Origin: Magicicada septendecula
Taxonomy: Eukaryota; Arthropoda; Insecta; Hemiptera; Cicadidae
Reading direction: 5' to 3'
Assembly: GCA_034769895.1 (NCBI GenBank)
Contig: CM068367.1
Location: 85,985,654-86,049,653, forward strand
Length of the DNA: 64,000 nucleotides
Shown here: positions 53,262-64,000 of the stretch, piece by piece
Layout: each line of letters opens with the position of its first letter
Numbering within the stretch: the stretch's first letter is position 1
Notes under the pieces: generated by a model
Seen by the model: the letters and a program-made list of their open reading frames with translations, nothing else
What the model was told of the DNA's origin: nothing
Databases searched by the model: none
Made by a program: the position numbers and the translations under genes

Positions 53262-54467
53262 TGTGTAATCTCTTATTATCACATTTAATTATTAAAATTT
53301 AATTCATTTTATGACTTACCTCTTAGTCCAAAGTTCGTTGCACGAAACTGCGACGTACAAGTATGACCTTCAGGTTACTTGAATAACATACTCAACTCGC
53401 TTTTCATTTGAAACGAATCTAATTTAATTGCCTTTGTTATTTTCTTTTAAACACACACTTACTCCTCCTTCTACCTCAATTCACATATTACAGCTTTAAA
53501 GACAGATACCACATACACATTAACTTAAACATTTTCTTATTCTAATATATTTATAAATCTATTAAAAGCGACCCAGATTGCCCATCCACTCATTCATACA
53601 AAACCCCTCTTTATATATAATTACTTCAAAACCCCCTTTTATACATGATCACAACAATTTTGGGTTAGATACAATTACAGTTACCATGGCGTCTCCTGCA
53701 ACCTCATGGCGCGTCACCCACATGATTTCTTTCCCGAAAAAAAATGTTATTGTTTCATTGATTTTTGAAAGTTACACTGAATCACTTGTATATCACTTTA
53801 CTTTTGAGTTATATTTTAGTTATTTATGCATGCTGTTACGGTCGGCCGAGATTATTGACCCGGGTAGACAGTTGAGTTGGACCACGCGTGGCCTATGTCG
53901 TTAGTCAACTGGGGGGAACGCTACCAACAATTTCTCCCACCAGCAGTTAGGCATGACGGAAATTACAATGCCTTAGGCGTTAAAGTCATCATCACTGTTC
54001 AGGTAACACGTGCAACTCCCGTGGGTTGGATGTCGACGAAATCTCACTGCCTCGCTGCACGTCACACAAATGGGCGGGATTTCTCATTATGTTTCCGCCA
54101 GCACAGGAGCACATGTTGCGAAAATATCATCTCCAAGCCATGTTGTTTTAGCTTCTCGGCGTCGGTTGCGCGCCTGCCGGTGTTTGCGCGCGTCGCACAG
54201 TACTACAGTTCTTAGAATTGTATTGCGTTGTTGAACACACGCATTCCATTGTAGCTGGTTGTTAGTTACAAGTTTTTACTCTTCTCCCCAATGGAAAGCC
54301 CAGGCATGTGCGCACTGGAATTCTGTGAATTAAACTGTTGTTGACCACGCCGCCTTCAACGCACTGAACCATTTTATGTAGGTGACTCGCGGTTTTGGGC
54401 CCGTATAAATTGAATAAAATGGAATAAAATTGCAACAAAATATAATACCCCTTTTTGCCCCGTTACA
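53262..54467 (-). mobile_element. Solo LTR related to element C, minus strand
   Basis: On the minus strand it starts TGTAACGGGGCAAAAAGGGG and ends TTACACA. The flanks are AACT on both sides (53258-53261 and 54468-54471), a clean 4-bp target duplication. Internal segments match the element C LTR (ACAATGGAATGCG, TTCTAAGAACTGTA, AGGCATTGTAATTTCCGTCA, CTGGTGGGAGA). It is inserted in the Tigger remnant. No body is present, so the rest was lost by LTR-LTR recombination. Confidence 0.85.
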
Positions 54468-54569
54468 AACTGAACTCCACTGAACAAAAACAGAATAACG
54501 TAACTGTAGCGAAATTCACTAATACTGTAACTCAAATATGGTACGCCACGCACTGTGTAAACACAAGAA

Positions 54570-55024
54570 GCATGTGAACTTACAAATTTATTACAAAATA
54601 TAATATTGAATAAACATAATACCTTACCTTGCACGGGTCCAGAGTCTTCACTCGAACTCACTATAAATAAGTGATTTGGGGTTGCGCAAGTAAGAAACTC
54701 GACTCTTGTTACATTTTTGTTAATCAACTCAATTTTTATTTAACATTCTTTTTGAATTTATCTGTTTACTCCTCTTTCCTCTAAAACTAAAATCTTACCG
54801 TTTCTTTCAATAATTATTTTTTAACATGATAGAGATTTTAATAACTAGTTTCAAAATTACTTAAAATCTAGGAAGACGACCCAGTTTGCTCATTCACACA
54901 CTCATACCGTTAAATTCCCCTATTTATTTTATTAGAACCCCTTTTTAAAATGAAATTATTGATATTGGTCGTGGATTACCCAACCGTCGGCGTTCCTCTC
55001 GTAGACTCGTGCCGCGCTATATAT
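54570..55024 (-). repeat. Second minus-strand LTR fragment
   Basis: Read on the minus strand it ends with an AAGGTAAGG donor-like segment and TTCACA. The GACGACCCAGTTTGCTCATT block on + parallels GCGACCCAGATTGCCCATCC in the solo LTR at 53570. It is cut off at 55024 by the TGTAACG start taken as element D. The remaining part would be expected beyond the window. Confidence 0.5.
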
Positions 55025-58000
55025 TGTAACGTAACAAAGTTAAGGTCACAAACGTTACATAAACGCTTTGTCAATAGAAACTTAAAACAATACCCAATAT
55101 ATGCCATAATTAAGGTCAAGAGGGCCAATCTCACCCAAAAAATGTATTGGTGACACCTAGTAAGGTTACTAGGTAATAAAATAGTAAAAATGTATCTAAA
55201 TATAAATTATGGAGTGATCAGTGGAAGATGTAAACTATAAACACTGTGTCTAATGAGATGAATTTACTGTGGATGAGTTTGAATATAATAGACTGTTTAA
55301 TTAATATTTAATGTTTTATAAAGATGTACCCGTTGTTGTGCTTTATCATGATATTGTGTTTACATGATATTTGTTTTGTGTTTTGTATGTAGCAGGTGTG
55401 AAGCCATTGCTTTAAGAAAGTATTAAGTAATGGGTACTAATTTCATTCATGTTAAACTTGTATTTAAGTAAATAACTAAAAGTGTATTTATTGTGTATGG
55501 TATCATGTTAAGTGTATTTACATTGAATAATTAATGAAGATGTCTTAAAATAATATTTGTAAACTTGGCCAGGAAGACAATAATTGTTAATGAATTGTCA
55601 AGTGGTCATTATAATTATGTTAAAAACCAATGAAGGGTTCAACGATAAACTAAATAATAATAATAAATTGAAATCAGGAAATTAAAATTGGAATAATTGG
55701 CCAATAGCCAGTGACTCTTTGTACAGTAGGTCAGGTCAGAAAAATTAAATTAAAAACAAAAAAAATTATAACATGTAATAAAACCAATAGGCCTAAAATT
55801 AGTGTTTTGTAAAAGGAAAATAATACCTTTTAAAATAAGTCGATTAAGAAGAAAATGCAGTAAAATGTATAAGGTTTAATAAGGCAGATTAAGTGAAAGT
55901 TTTATCTGATTTAATGTAATTATAATAAGGGAGTATTTTATTAAATAGGTGTAAGAATATTTCCTAATTACGGCTCTAGGATAACAAATATTATGGTTGT
56001 TAGGGCAACAAAATGCAAGAAATCTTGTTGATTTCAACATTCAATTGTTATAAATGAACGAGGACAGTTCAATGGTGATAAATCTAGAAAAAACCAATAA
56101 ATCTAATAAATAAATTATTGTTAATTCAAATTAAACATAATAACTGATCAAAAAGACGGTTGGACGACTTCCGAGGCTCAATCCGAGAATATTAAAATAC
56201 CTATCAACAAAATTCAAATCAGAAATCTAAAGAATAAATTAACTAAACCTACCGTCAAATGAGTAATAATGGAAAACAATAAATAAAGGAAGATAACTCA
56301 GACCTGGAGAAGTCAAAGTGTATAAATACCATACAACAAAAAAATAAAGAGAATTAAATTTACATACGGAACCTCACTTTTAACAACAGAGCAAGAACTT
56401 AATACTACACTAATTCTGTCGGGACCTGTGACCACCAGAAACGAAAAATCAGCGAAGATCAAGAACTGAACTTTCCATTACATCCTGGGACACTAACACC
56501 AACTTTTGTTGAGAAGCTGGAGGTTGATATATTCAAGCCATTCCTCACCACTCGGCTATCGTCATCATTAGTGGAACACGGCCTTAACGAGTCTTGTAAA
56601 CGTCTGGTAAAAAACCTGCTTATGTTAATACTTTATATAATAAGATTTTAAAATAAACTGTAATACCTAGTAACCTGAATTTGCATTACCTGACCTTACT
56701 AATAGTTAAAATAACTACATATACCCTGAGATAAGAGATAAACTGAAAATTATAATTAAATTGTAACATCTAAAACATGAGTTCAATAACAAATCGATTC
56801 TGTATTGTGTGATTGATATGATGTATTAATAGCAGGAGAAAGCAGCTGTGGGAATTTAAAATTATATAAAATACAGAACCCTTCTTGAAATTGACGATTT
56901 TGTGTTATTTGTAGAATAATTTGTATGTCGAATAGAGTGTATTTGACAGAGAAAGGAAAGTGAGAAACGCATCAAGTGGAACAACTTAACCTATAATAAC
57001 GGATCAATCGCCAATAACAGCGCTCGTCTGCAGACAGCTGGTGAATACGGGAGGATAGAGAACTAACTTACTCTCTCCGCTCTTTCCAATTAAAATAATA
57101 CATACCGACTAGGGTTGGAGAAAAATACTGAATTATTCACTATAATAACTGTAATATAGCGTTTTTCTCTGGGAAAACGCTTGATAACTACTTAACATAG
57201 GTCTATGATCAATAATCGATTAATATTGTAACATGACCAAGTGTTACATAACCTAGACATATACCCATAGAATTAATAAATACACAAAAGTAATGTAAGT
57301 GAATAATATGATGATGAAAGTAGCGAAGAAGAGAAGGACCAACGAAGAAGAAAGAAGAAGTACCACAAGAAGCAGTAAGCAATACACTGCTTGACACTAC
57401 AACCAATACTATAACTGACACTAACTAATGGACAAGCCAAGTTCACTATAAGCTGTCAAGCGAGCCAGTGAATGACTTAAATGTAATTTCACCTGTTAAT
57501 AAAAATAATTAAGTAATGACCCGAATAATATAATATCAGCAACAGTAATTGGGCTGAGAATAAATAAACAATGACCAGTAACTATCAAGGCCTATGACTA
57601 AGACTAGCTATGGCCACAATATAAAATTGAAACTTGTATTACAATCCCAAATGTACTCATAAGAAGTAAGGATAATTGTAAGAGGGAACCTTATATGAAT
57701 AAGTTACCTCATCAATGTACCAAATGTAACTAATGACCATAATTAAGGCATAAACCCGATGCGAAAGGTATGCCTAGGCTACGCCTAAAACAAACGATTG
57801 TCAGTAATGTGATAAGTAGAAAGGACTACTAGTGTAAATAAAATACACTGAACAATTATTATACCAAGTGTAACAGTGACTATTATTAAGATATTATAAA
57901 TGTAATTACTCCATTATTAATGGGTAGCATAGAGTGAAATAGTATAGACAAAATGTAATTAGGAAGTAAGGATAGTCCATAGTAATGTATCACCCTAGTT

Positions 58001-60110
58001 AGTTAAGATTTAATAATTATATTCAATGAATAAGTATTAAGTATAAAGTCGGATGTATTACTGTTCCGACACAGACGTTTAAGTGAAAACGCGATGTGAA
58101 ACACAAGTAATTTATTGATAAGAAAGAATCGTGGCTGGCGTCACTAACAGACGACAGCGCGAAGCCATGTATCTGAACGTTATTTATTTAGAAATGTCAG
58201 TGAAAGTGCGAATAAAACCAGTGTCAAACTATATCAAATTAAAGCGCAAAAAATATCCTTTAATTTGATAGCGATACAACCCCGATCGCAACTATAATAA
58301 GTGCGTGACATGCGTTAGCATCATTTGTAAATAGAAAGTAAGGAATTTGATAGTCAATACTAACAACAACGTTAACTGTCAATCATCTTAGCCAAAAGAC
58401 GGTTAATGACGGTTGGAAAACAATGCGTCATTTTTGTAACGTCTGGTTGAGCCAATCAAAAAATAGCTTACTAAATGAAACAATCGCCTAAGCCTCATCA
58501 AAACAGGGGGTATATAACCGGAATGCGAGTAATTCCGTTACACTTTATTGTCATTAGCGAGGGCGAAAGGTTGACGCTCGTCGCCTCAAAATACGTTATT
58601 AACTTACAGTATCATGTAATGGTGCATCCATTGAACCATTTCGGCAACACCAAGTAACTACAATACAGTCTACCTATAATCAGTGCATCGATGTGAAGTA
58701 TTTATTTTATTTAGTGCGGGATAAATCGAACAAGAGAAAATAATTAACCAGTATTTCAAATAGTCCAATTTAGTCAGAAGAGGACAATTATTCTCTGTTC
58801 AAAGTGCGTGTGTAGTGTAATAAACCAGGGTCACTATAATCCGACCGCTGGAGCGTTCAATTAAATTTTAATCTATAAGATTAAAATAAAGAGGTAACAT
58901 CGTGACAATTTATTCCATTATCTGAGTGTACTGATATATTTTTCAAAACAAAATTTGTACTGACGCATAACACCGAAACTTTTTATGTTACACAGTAACT
59001 GAATTTATTTAGTGGATTTGTTAATCCTACCTAAGATTTATTTTAATCTTAAGTAGTATATATAATATTTGTGAATAATTAAGTAAGCGTGACGAACGCC
59101 TAACCTATAAATAGGTTTGATTTTTTTGTTAGTAAACCACAAGGCCGTATTAGTAAATATTGTTTTATGAAATAATTAACTTCTGTATAGGCATGAACGT
59201 TCTTTCTTGTGTTTAAAAGAATTTACGCCCGAGATATATAAAATTAATGTTTAAATTTTATCTGGGAATAACCAGAAAAGTTATTTATGCTTTGAGCTAG
59301 CTAGTAGGGTAAGTGAACGAAATAATTTCAATTGTATATCAATGTATTTTTCTTACTTATGTTTGTTGAATTCGTTTTCAAGGGTACAAATAAAACCCAG
59401 TTATTAGCAGCATAACTTTGACTTAATTTATTTCAAAAAATAATAAATAAATAATTAATTCAGAATAACTGAAGCAACTCTTAGTAGAAATCATACGTTG
59501 TTGAATTTGAATTGCCATAAGGGCAATAAACACAATATCAGTTTTTTTTAAAGAAAATTAACAATTATTTGATTCTATTCATTGGTTTTACATGGGATTT
59601 TCCTAAAATAAACCTGTGTGGCGCCCGTTATTAAACAAGGAATAACCTAACCTTGTAAGTAAAGGAAGCTGGTTTTGGAAACCGTCTTGGCAGCTTATTA
59701 ATTTATAAAAAGTGAACTTCCGAACTTCCAGAATCACGACCAGGTACGTGGAAGTGTATTTTTATTAATTTTATTGTCCAGACTTGACTTGACTTTACGT
59801 ACTTAGACGACGGTTAACCTGGAGGAGGAGTTTCGCTGCCAGAATCGACGCGACGGCTACCTTCATCAATCGACCAGCTAGTACGCTTTATTCAATAAAT
59901 TAAGCAACATTATCATTCAAACAACATTACTGCAATTATTTTTATTTTTATTTAAAGGAGTTCTTTAAAGATAACTATAAATTTTTGATCCATCATAACT
60001 TGTAATTTTAACTTTACTGTCAATACTAAACACTTTACTTTTTAACTTCAAATACTACATTTTAAACATTATATAAACCTTTTAATTGGGAGTAATTAAG
60101 TTACGTTACA
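55025..60110 (+). repeat. Element D 5' LTR (probable limits)
   Basis: No gene. Mostly AT-rich. It contains a short perfect palindromic hairpin, ACCTAGTAA/TTACTAGGT at 55155-55174, a promoter near 58511, and splice-donor-like GGGTAAGTG at about 59308. If the start is at 58435 instead, the LTR would be 1.7 kb and 55025-58434 would be unassigned. Confidence 0.55.
58505..58560 (+). promoter_or_regulatory. Element D LTR promoter
   Basis: TATATAA at 58511-58517 in GGGGGTATATAACCGG, with an initiator-like TCATTAG at 58551-58557. It is the clearest TATA/initiator pair in the LTR and would place the transcript start about 1.55 kb before the LTR end. Confidence 0.5.
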
Positions 60111-60201
60111 AATTGGCGACCAGCAACGTGAGGCTGAAAAAATATTAGACAAAAATATTTTTAATATTTATAATCAGCCCGGCAAACACAAAAGAACAAA
60201 C

Positions 60202-61338
60202 ATGCCACACACACATCAATACGGCACAAGATACAAGGACAGCCGAGTAGAAGAGATACAGATAAATACGGAGACACCGGAGACACAACCAACGCCCGAA
60301 ATGGAAGTCGTAACAAATAATAACATAGAAACTCGACCAGAAGAAACACCTCACGCAGAACCGGAAGTGGAAGTGAGGGTCGACAACCAACCCAGACGAC
60401 CTGAAGGACTCCCACAACCAGGTGATATGAACTTTCTCGAGATGATGAGAACGATGATGGAAGAAACCTTGAATAAAAATAATGACTCAATAAATAAAAA
60501 TATGGAATCGATCAACCAGAAGATGGACGACAACCAGAAAAATAATGAGCTATTAAGTAAAAAACTAGACGACAACAATAAAAATATAGAATTAATTAGT
60601 AAAAATATGGAGTCGTTAAAAGAAGATAGTCTCAGAAATATAGAGTCATTGAAAGAAGACTTGAATAAAAGGATAGACGATACCAATAGATCCGTGGACG
60701 CGTTGAACAATAAAATAGACGACAGCAACAGAGCATTGAAGGAAGAGCTGAATACTACATTAAATGAGATTAGCCGGAAGATGGAGGAAAGTAATGAAAA
60801 AATTAATACCAGAGTAGACACGGAGATAGCGGTCGTGAGAGGAGAAATTACAGAAGTGAACGTAAGATGTGAACAGCACGGCCAGGATTTAAAACGGATG
60901 AGAGAAGAGGTCGACGGGAGGATCGACAATATAGAGGAGATAACTGAAGCCTGGATTGAATCGCTGAAAAGGATGAGCCAAGACGAAATCAAGCGGGTGA
61001 GAATCGACGTGGGTGAGCGATGCGAAGAGATAAGTGCGTCGGTGGACACGGTAAGAACTTTGACAGTCGCAAACCGGGAAAAAATCGAAGAGCTACGACA
61101 ACGTGAAATCGTGCAAATGAGAGAGGAAATTGAAGTCATCCGTAACCGTCCTGTACAGGGTCAGTACATACAACCGACTGACAACCGTGACGTCATCAAC
61201 TTCAAAAACTACAGGAAGAATCCAATCGAATTCTTAGCACGCATCGACGAAAACTTGGCCAGGATTCGAGAGAACAGGTGGAATGTAATAAGGAGTCTAA
61301 TTGATGAATATTTTAAAGAAATTTATGACAATTTATGA
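60202..61338 (+). pseudogene. Element D gag, N-terminal part
   Basis: Starts MPHTHQYGTRYKDSRVEEIQ. Residues about 85-220 are a long coiled coil with repeated NKNMESINQKMDDN-like units. The end (FKNYRKNPIEFLARIDENLA) is the start of the capsid-like region also seen in element C (MQFLNRVKEF). The frame ends near 61336 and the gene continues in another frame at about 61335, so a small indel is likely. Confidence 0.8.
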
Positions 61339-62189
61339 CTGCTACATGCCATGAAGTCAACAATTATGAAGAGTTTAAAACACAATTCCGTGCGAAGTAT
61401 TGGTCGGAGGCCACACAGAATATAGTGCGCGACAACATATGCCATGGTAAATATGACGCAGGTAGAGGAGCTACTATGACATCTTACTTCTTAGGTAAGG
61501 TGTGTTTAGCGCGTAACCTGGAACCGAAAATACCAGAGGAGTGCCTCGTTACCAAGCTTTCTTACCACTTCGAGGAGGGAGTCGCCAAGGCACGCCAGTG
61601 GGGACAAGTTAAGACCATACAAGCCATGTCAGCCTTACTTGAAGACCAGGAGCACGAAGGGTATTACAGAAGAAGCCGCCGAAGGAACGAAAACTTCCAG
61701 GACAGGGGCGGTAATTCAAATAACAATAATCCAAATTTCAGAAATTACCGAGGCAATTTTAATAACAATAGTAACAACTCAAATCAAAATCACGCCAATA
61801 ATAATAATAATGACACTAACTACAGACCTAATAACCAATATAATAACAATAATAATAATACGGGTAACTACAACAATAATAATACTAGATGACAGAATTA
61901 CAACAATAATCCAAACCGACCCCAGAACCAAGGCGGAAATAACCCACTGCAACAGTATCGCAGAGCTAATTATGTTCAGGCCAACTACGAACCAGGTAGA
62001 AGGCGATACTACCATCGACGAGATAGTTTCAGTGGGGACAGAAGAAACGCAAGAGGCGGACGGGGAGGAGTGATAGCCTCGAAGGCGATAGCCGCAACAA
62101 TGACTATCGGCCACAAGTTCACTTCGCTCCAGACCATGAACAGAACCATCATGGAGGACGGCCGGAAACCGACGAAAGAAATCAAGTAG
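61335..62189 (+). pseudogene. Element D gag, C-terminal part
   Basis: NNYEEFKTQFRAKYWSEATQ and RDNICHGKYDAG match the element C capsid-like region. The tail is a long Asn-rich stretch (about 61710-61890). It is interrupted by TGA at 61890-61892, but the frame remains open for another 98 codons, which are rich in Arg and Gly (RDSFSGDRRNARGGRGG), to TAG at 62187. No CCHC or other zinc finger is present. The TGA could be a mutation or a readthrough site. Confidence 0.75.
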
Positions 62190-62244
62190 ACACTCAAGAC
62201 AGGCGCCATGAAGAGAATGCCATCTCTTTAAACGCCTCGCGGCA

Positions 62245-62604
62245 GTGAGAAACTACATAGACCCCTCGCTGATCAATTCTATTGGGTACAATTACGGCAC
62301 AAATCCGAACAAAACTACAATATTACACAGTCACTACCTTAAGAATATAAGACAAGAGTTATTAGAAGAGGAAGGAACTGATCACCGTCAGTGCAACCAT
62401 GATATCGTGTACGTGACGGCACAAATTAATGGAGTAACCGCAACCTTGATGATTGACACGGGAGCGAACGTTTCCTTAATGGACAGTACAGAACTCAACC
62501 GCATTCAGGAGGAAAGCAGGGCAAGGATACCAACCTTACCTATTACTAATATTATCCTGATGGGAGCTACTGGACGCCAGAATAAGAGTGAAGAAACAGG
62601 TTAG
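62245..62604 (+). pseudogene. Element D protease
   Basis: VYVTAQINGVTATLMIDTGA followed by NVSLMDSTEL holds the intact D-T-G-A active site of a retropepsin. The frame drifts near 62585, while the second block (PFRSLIGCDVLRKYSAVIDL) is in the RT frame. A one-base indel therefore divides the domain. Confidence 0.85.
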
Positions 62605-64000
62605 TCTGGAAATAACCAGCCAGGGAGTTAAAATACCCATGATATTCTTGATAGCAACAGGATTGCCATTTCGCAGTTTAATCGGCTGCGACGTCTTACG
62701 AAAATACTCAGCTGTAATTGATCTAAATAGAGAAAAGTTAACTCTAAATATGTCAGATACGGAGTGGACGGCAGATATTATTGGAAGCATGGAATCTCCT
62801 CAAGAACGAACCATTTACCACATCCAAGAAATAAACAATCCAAGGTATCAAATGCCCAGTCATGAAATTGAGTACCCGACCACTAATGACAGCTTGTGGG
62901 AAGAGAAGATCAGGGAGATACGACAATTCCAGTCAACCAACAGAACCCGCTCACCAAGTCCAGATCAACTCGAAATGTTAGTGGACATATATTACCAATA
63001 CAGACATGTGTTTACAGACCTTCCTGGAAAGGTAAAGAACTATCAGTGTGTGCTAAGTTTTAAGGAACCTGTCAACTTCAGTCACAAATCTTATCCAATT
63101 GCATACTCTCTGAAAGAAGCAGTTCGCACTGAAATTAACCAGTTGTTAAAAGACGATATTATAGAGTACAGCCAATCACCTTATACCAGCCCCATTGTTG
63201 CAATCAAAAAGAAGAATGGGAAGGTGAGACTCTGTTTAGACGCAAGAGAGATAAATAAACATTTAATTAATAACCGGACATCTCCGGGTGAAATCGAAGA
63301 AATTTTGAAAAAGTTTCATGGAGTGTTCATCGGTTCGTGGGACACTGTCTGCGGCTACTGGCAGGTGGAGCTGCACCCCAACAGCCGGAAATACGTCGCA
63401 TTTATATTCGAGGGGCGCAACTACCACTTCAAACGGTTGCCCTTCGGATTAATAAATTCTGTAGCGATATTTATACAATGCATGGACCAAGTATTGGGTC
63501 AGGAAGCACTCAAGTTCACTACTGTTTATGTGGACGACCTATTGATTACATCTACGAACTGGGAGGAGCATTGTCGGAGAGTAGACCACGTACTGAACAA
63601 ACTGTCCGAAAACCACATTACATTAAAACTAGAAAAGTCCCAACTCATTGCTAAAGAAGTGCAATTTCTAGGATTCCAACTGACAGAATTGGGAATAACA
63701 CCCTCCAAAGAAAAGATTGAGGCCATACAAAAGTTTCCCACACCCAGAAATAAAAAACAACTGCAGTCATTTTTAGGGTTATGTAATTATTACCATAAAT
63801 TTCAGAATAATTACTCAGAGTTAACAACCAAATTATCTCCACAGTTATCTACAAAAGACAAATGGACATGGGGACCAACTCAAGAAACTATATTTCAACA
63901 AATCAAGACAAAATTCTTAGAGACAGTGATACTATATCACCCCGACTTCAACAAACCTTTCTATCTCAACTGTGATGCAAGTGACATCAGCCTAGGTTCT
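62585..64000 (+). CDS. Element D pol: RT and start of RNase H (partial)
   Basis: Open to the window end. It contains SPYTSPIVAIKKKNGKVRLC, the first catalytic Asp in GSWDTVCGYWQVEL (usual form S-L-D-L-x-x-G-Y-W-Q), RLPFGLINSVAIF and TVYVDDLLITS (YVDD). After LQSFLGLCNYYHKF come the RNase H beginnings, FYLNCDASDISLGS, where the window stops. RT looks intact; integrase and 3' LTR are beyond 64000. Confidence 0.9.

Larger units (their letters stand above)
55025..64000 (+). mobile_element. Element D: Gypsy-type LTR retrotransposon, cut by window end
   Basis: The LTR ends at 60110 (TTACGTTACA), followed by the primer-binding site TGGCGACCAGCAACGTG at 60114, gag, protease and RT. The start is best placed at TGTAACGTAACAAAG (55025), where the upstream LTR fragment stops abruptly, giving a 5.1-kb LTR; TGTAACGTCTGG at 58435 is an alternative. 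The right end is outside the window, so neither the LTR pair nor the target duplication can be checked. Confidence 0.8.

Noticed and set aside
60351-61139. 262-codon Ser/Ile-rich minus ORF
   Set aside because: Mirror of the coiled-coil-encoding gag strand of element D; such repeats give long antisense frames.

Overview
The window looks like a piece of a large, repeat-rich arthropod (probably insect) genome. There is no prokaryotic gene organisation. What can be read is five exons of one host gene on the minus strand, split by spliceosomal introns and buried in transposable elements: a Helitron, several Gypsy-type LTR elements, a Penelope-like element and a Tigger/pogo transposon. The species cannot be fixed from the sequence.

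Host gene. The five exons (39346-39440, 38872-38968, 5161-5238, 4403-4599, 3248-3398, read right to left) encode a continuous stretch of the nuclear pore scaffold protein Nup155 (insect Nup154). Every junction has AG/GT splice sites and the phases match. The intron 5239-38871 is 33.6 kb because it holds a 31.6-kb Helitron. The next 5' intron runs from 39441 past the window end and is filled with more elements. Further 5' and 3' exons are outside the window or were not recognised.

Layout. 1-3247: 3'-side intron with a Penelope-like element fragment (YVDD reverse transcriptase end plus GIY-YIG nuclease, minus strand). 3248-5812: three Nup155 exons and short introns. 5813-37385: a Helitron (TC start, CTAG end, 3' hairpin, A/T insertion site) with a decayed Rep/Helicase gene. 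Two LTR elements split that gene. Element A (8060-18065) lies in the Rep N-terminus and carries a 3.5-kb solo LTR in its own 3' LTR. Element B (21986-36702) lies in the helicase and is a tandem three-LTR/two-body structure. 37386-39440: two more Nup155 exons. 40821-51200: element C, a degenerate full-length Gypsy-type element with gag, protease, RT, RNase H and integrase. 51303-53261: Tigger/pogo transposase remnant on minus. 53262-54467: minus-strand solo LTR related to C. 54570-55024: a second minus LTR fragment. 55025-64000: element D, a Gypsy-type element cut by the window end inside RNase H.

How the parts relate. A and B have no pol. Their ORFs look like diverged Gag derived from a C-like element, so they are probably non-autonomous and mobilised by C-like proteins. 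A, B and C share non-coding signals: homologous ends, a splice donor near the LTR 3' end, and a long hairpin just before the polypurine tract. B and C also share a three-stem RNA module (25992-26148, 32668-32824, 47376-47542, 48229-48348). Its primary sequence differs between copies while base pairing is kept, including compensatory changes. This module is the strongest candidate here for something undescribed. C also has a RanBP2-type zinc finger in Gag in place of a CCHC knuckle.
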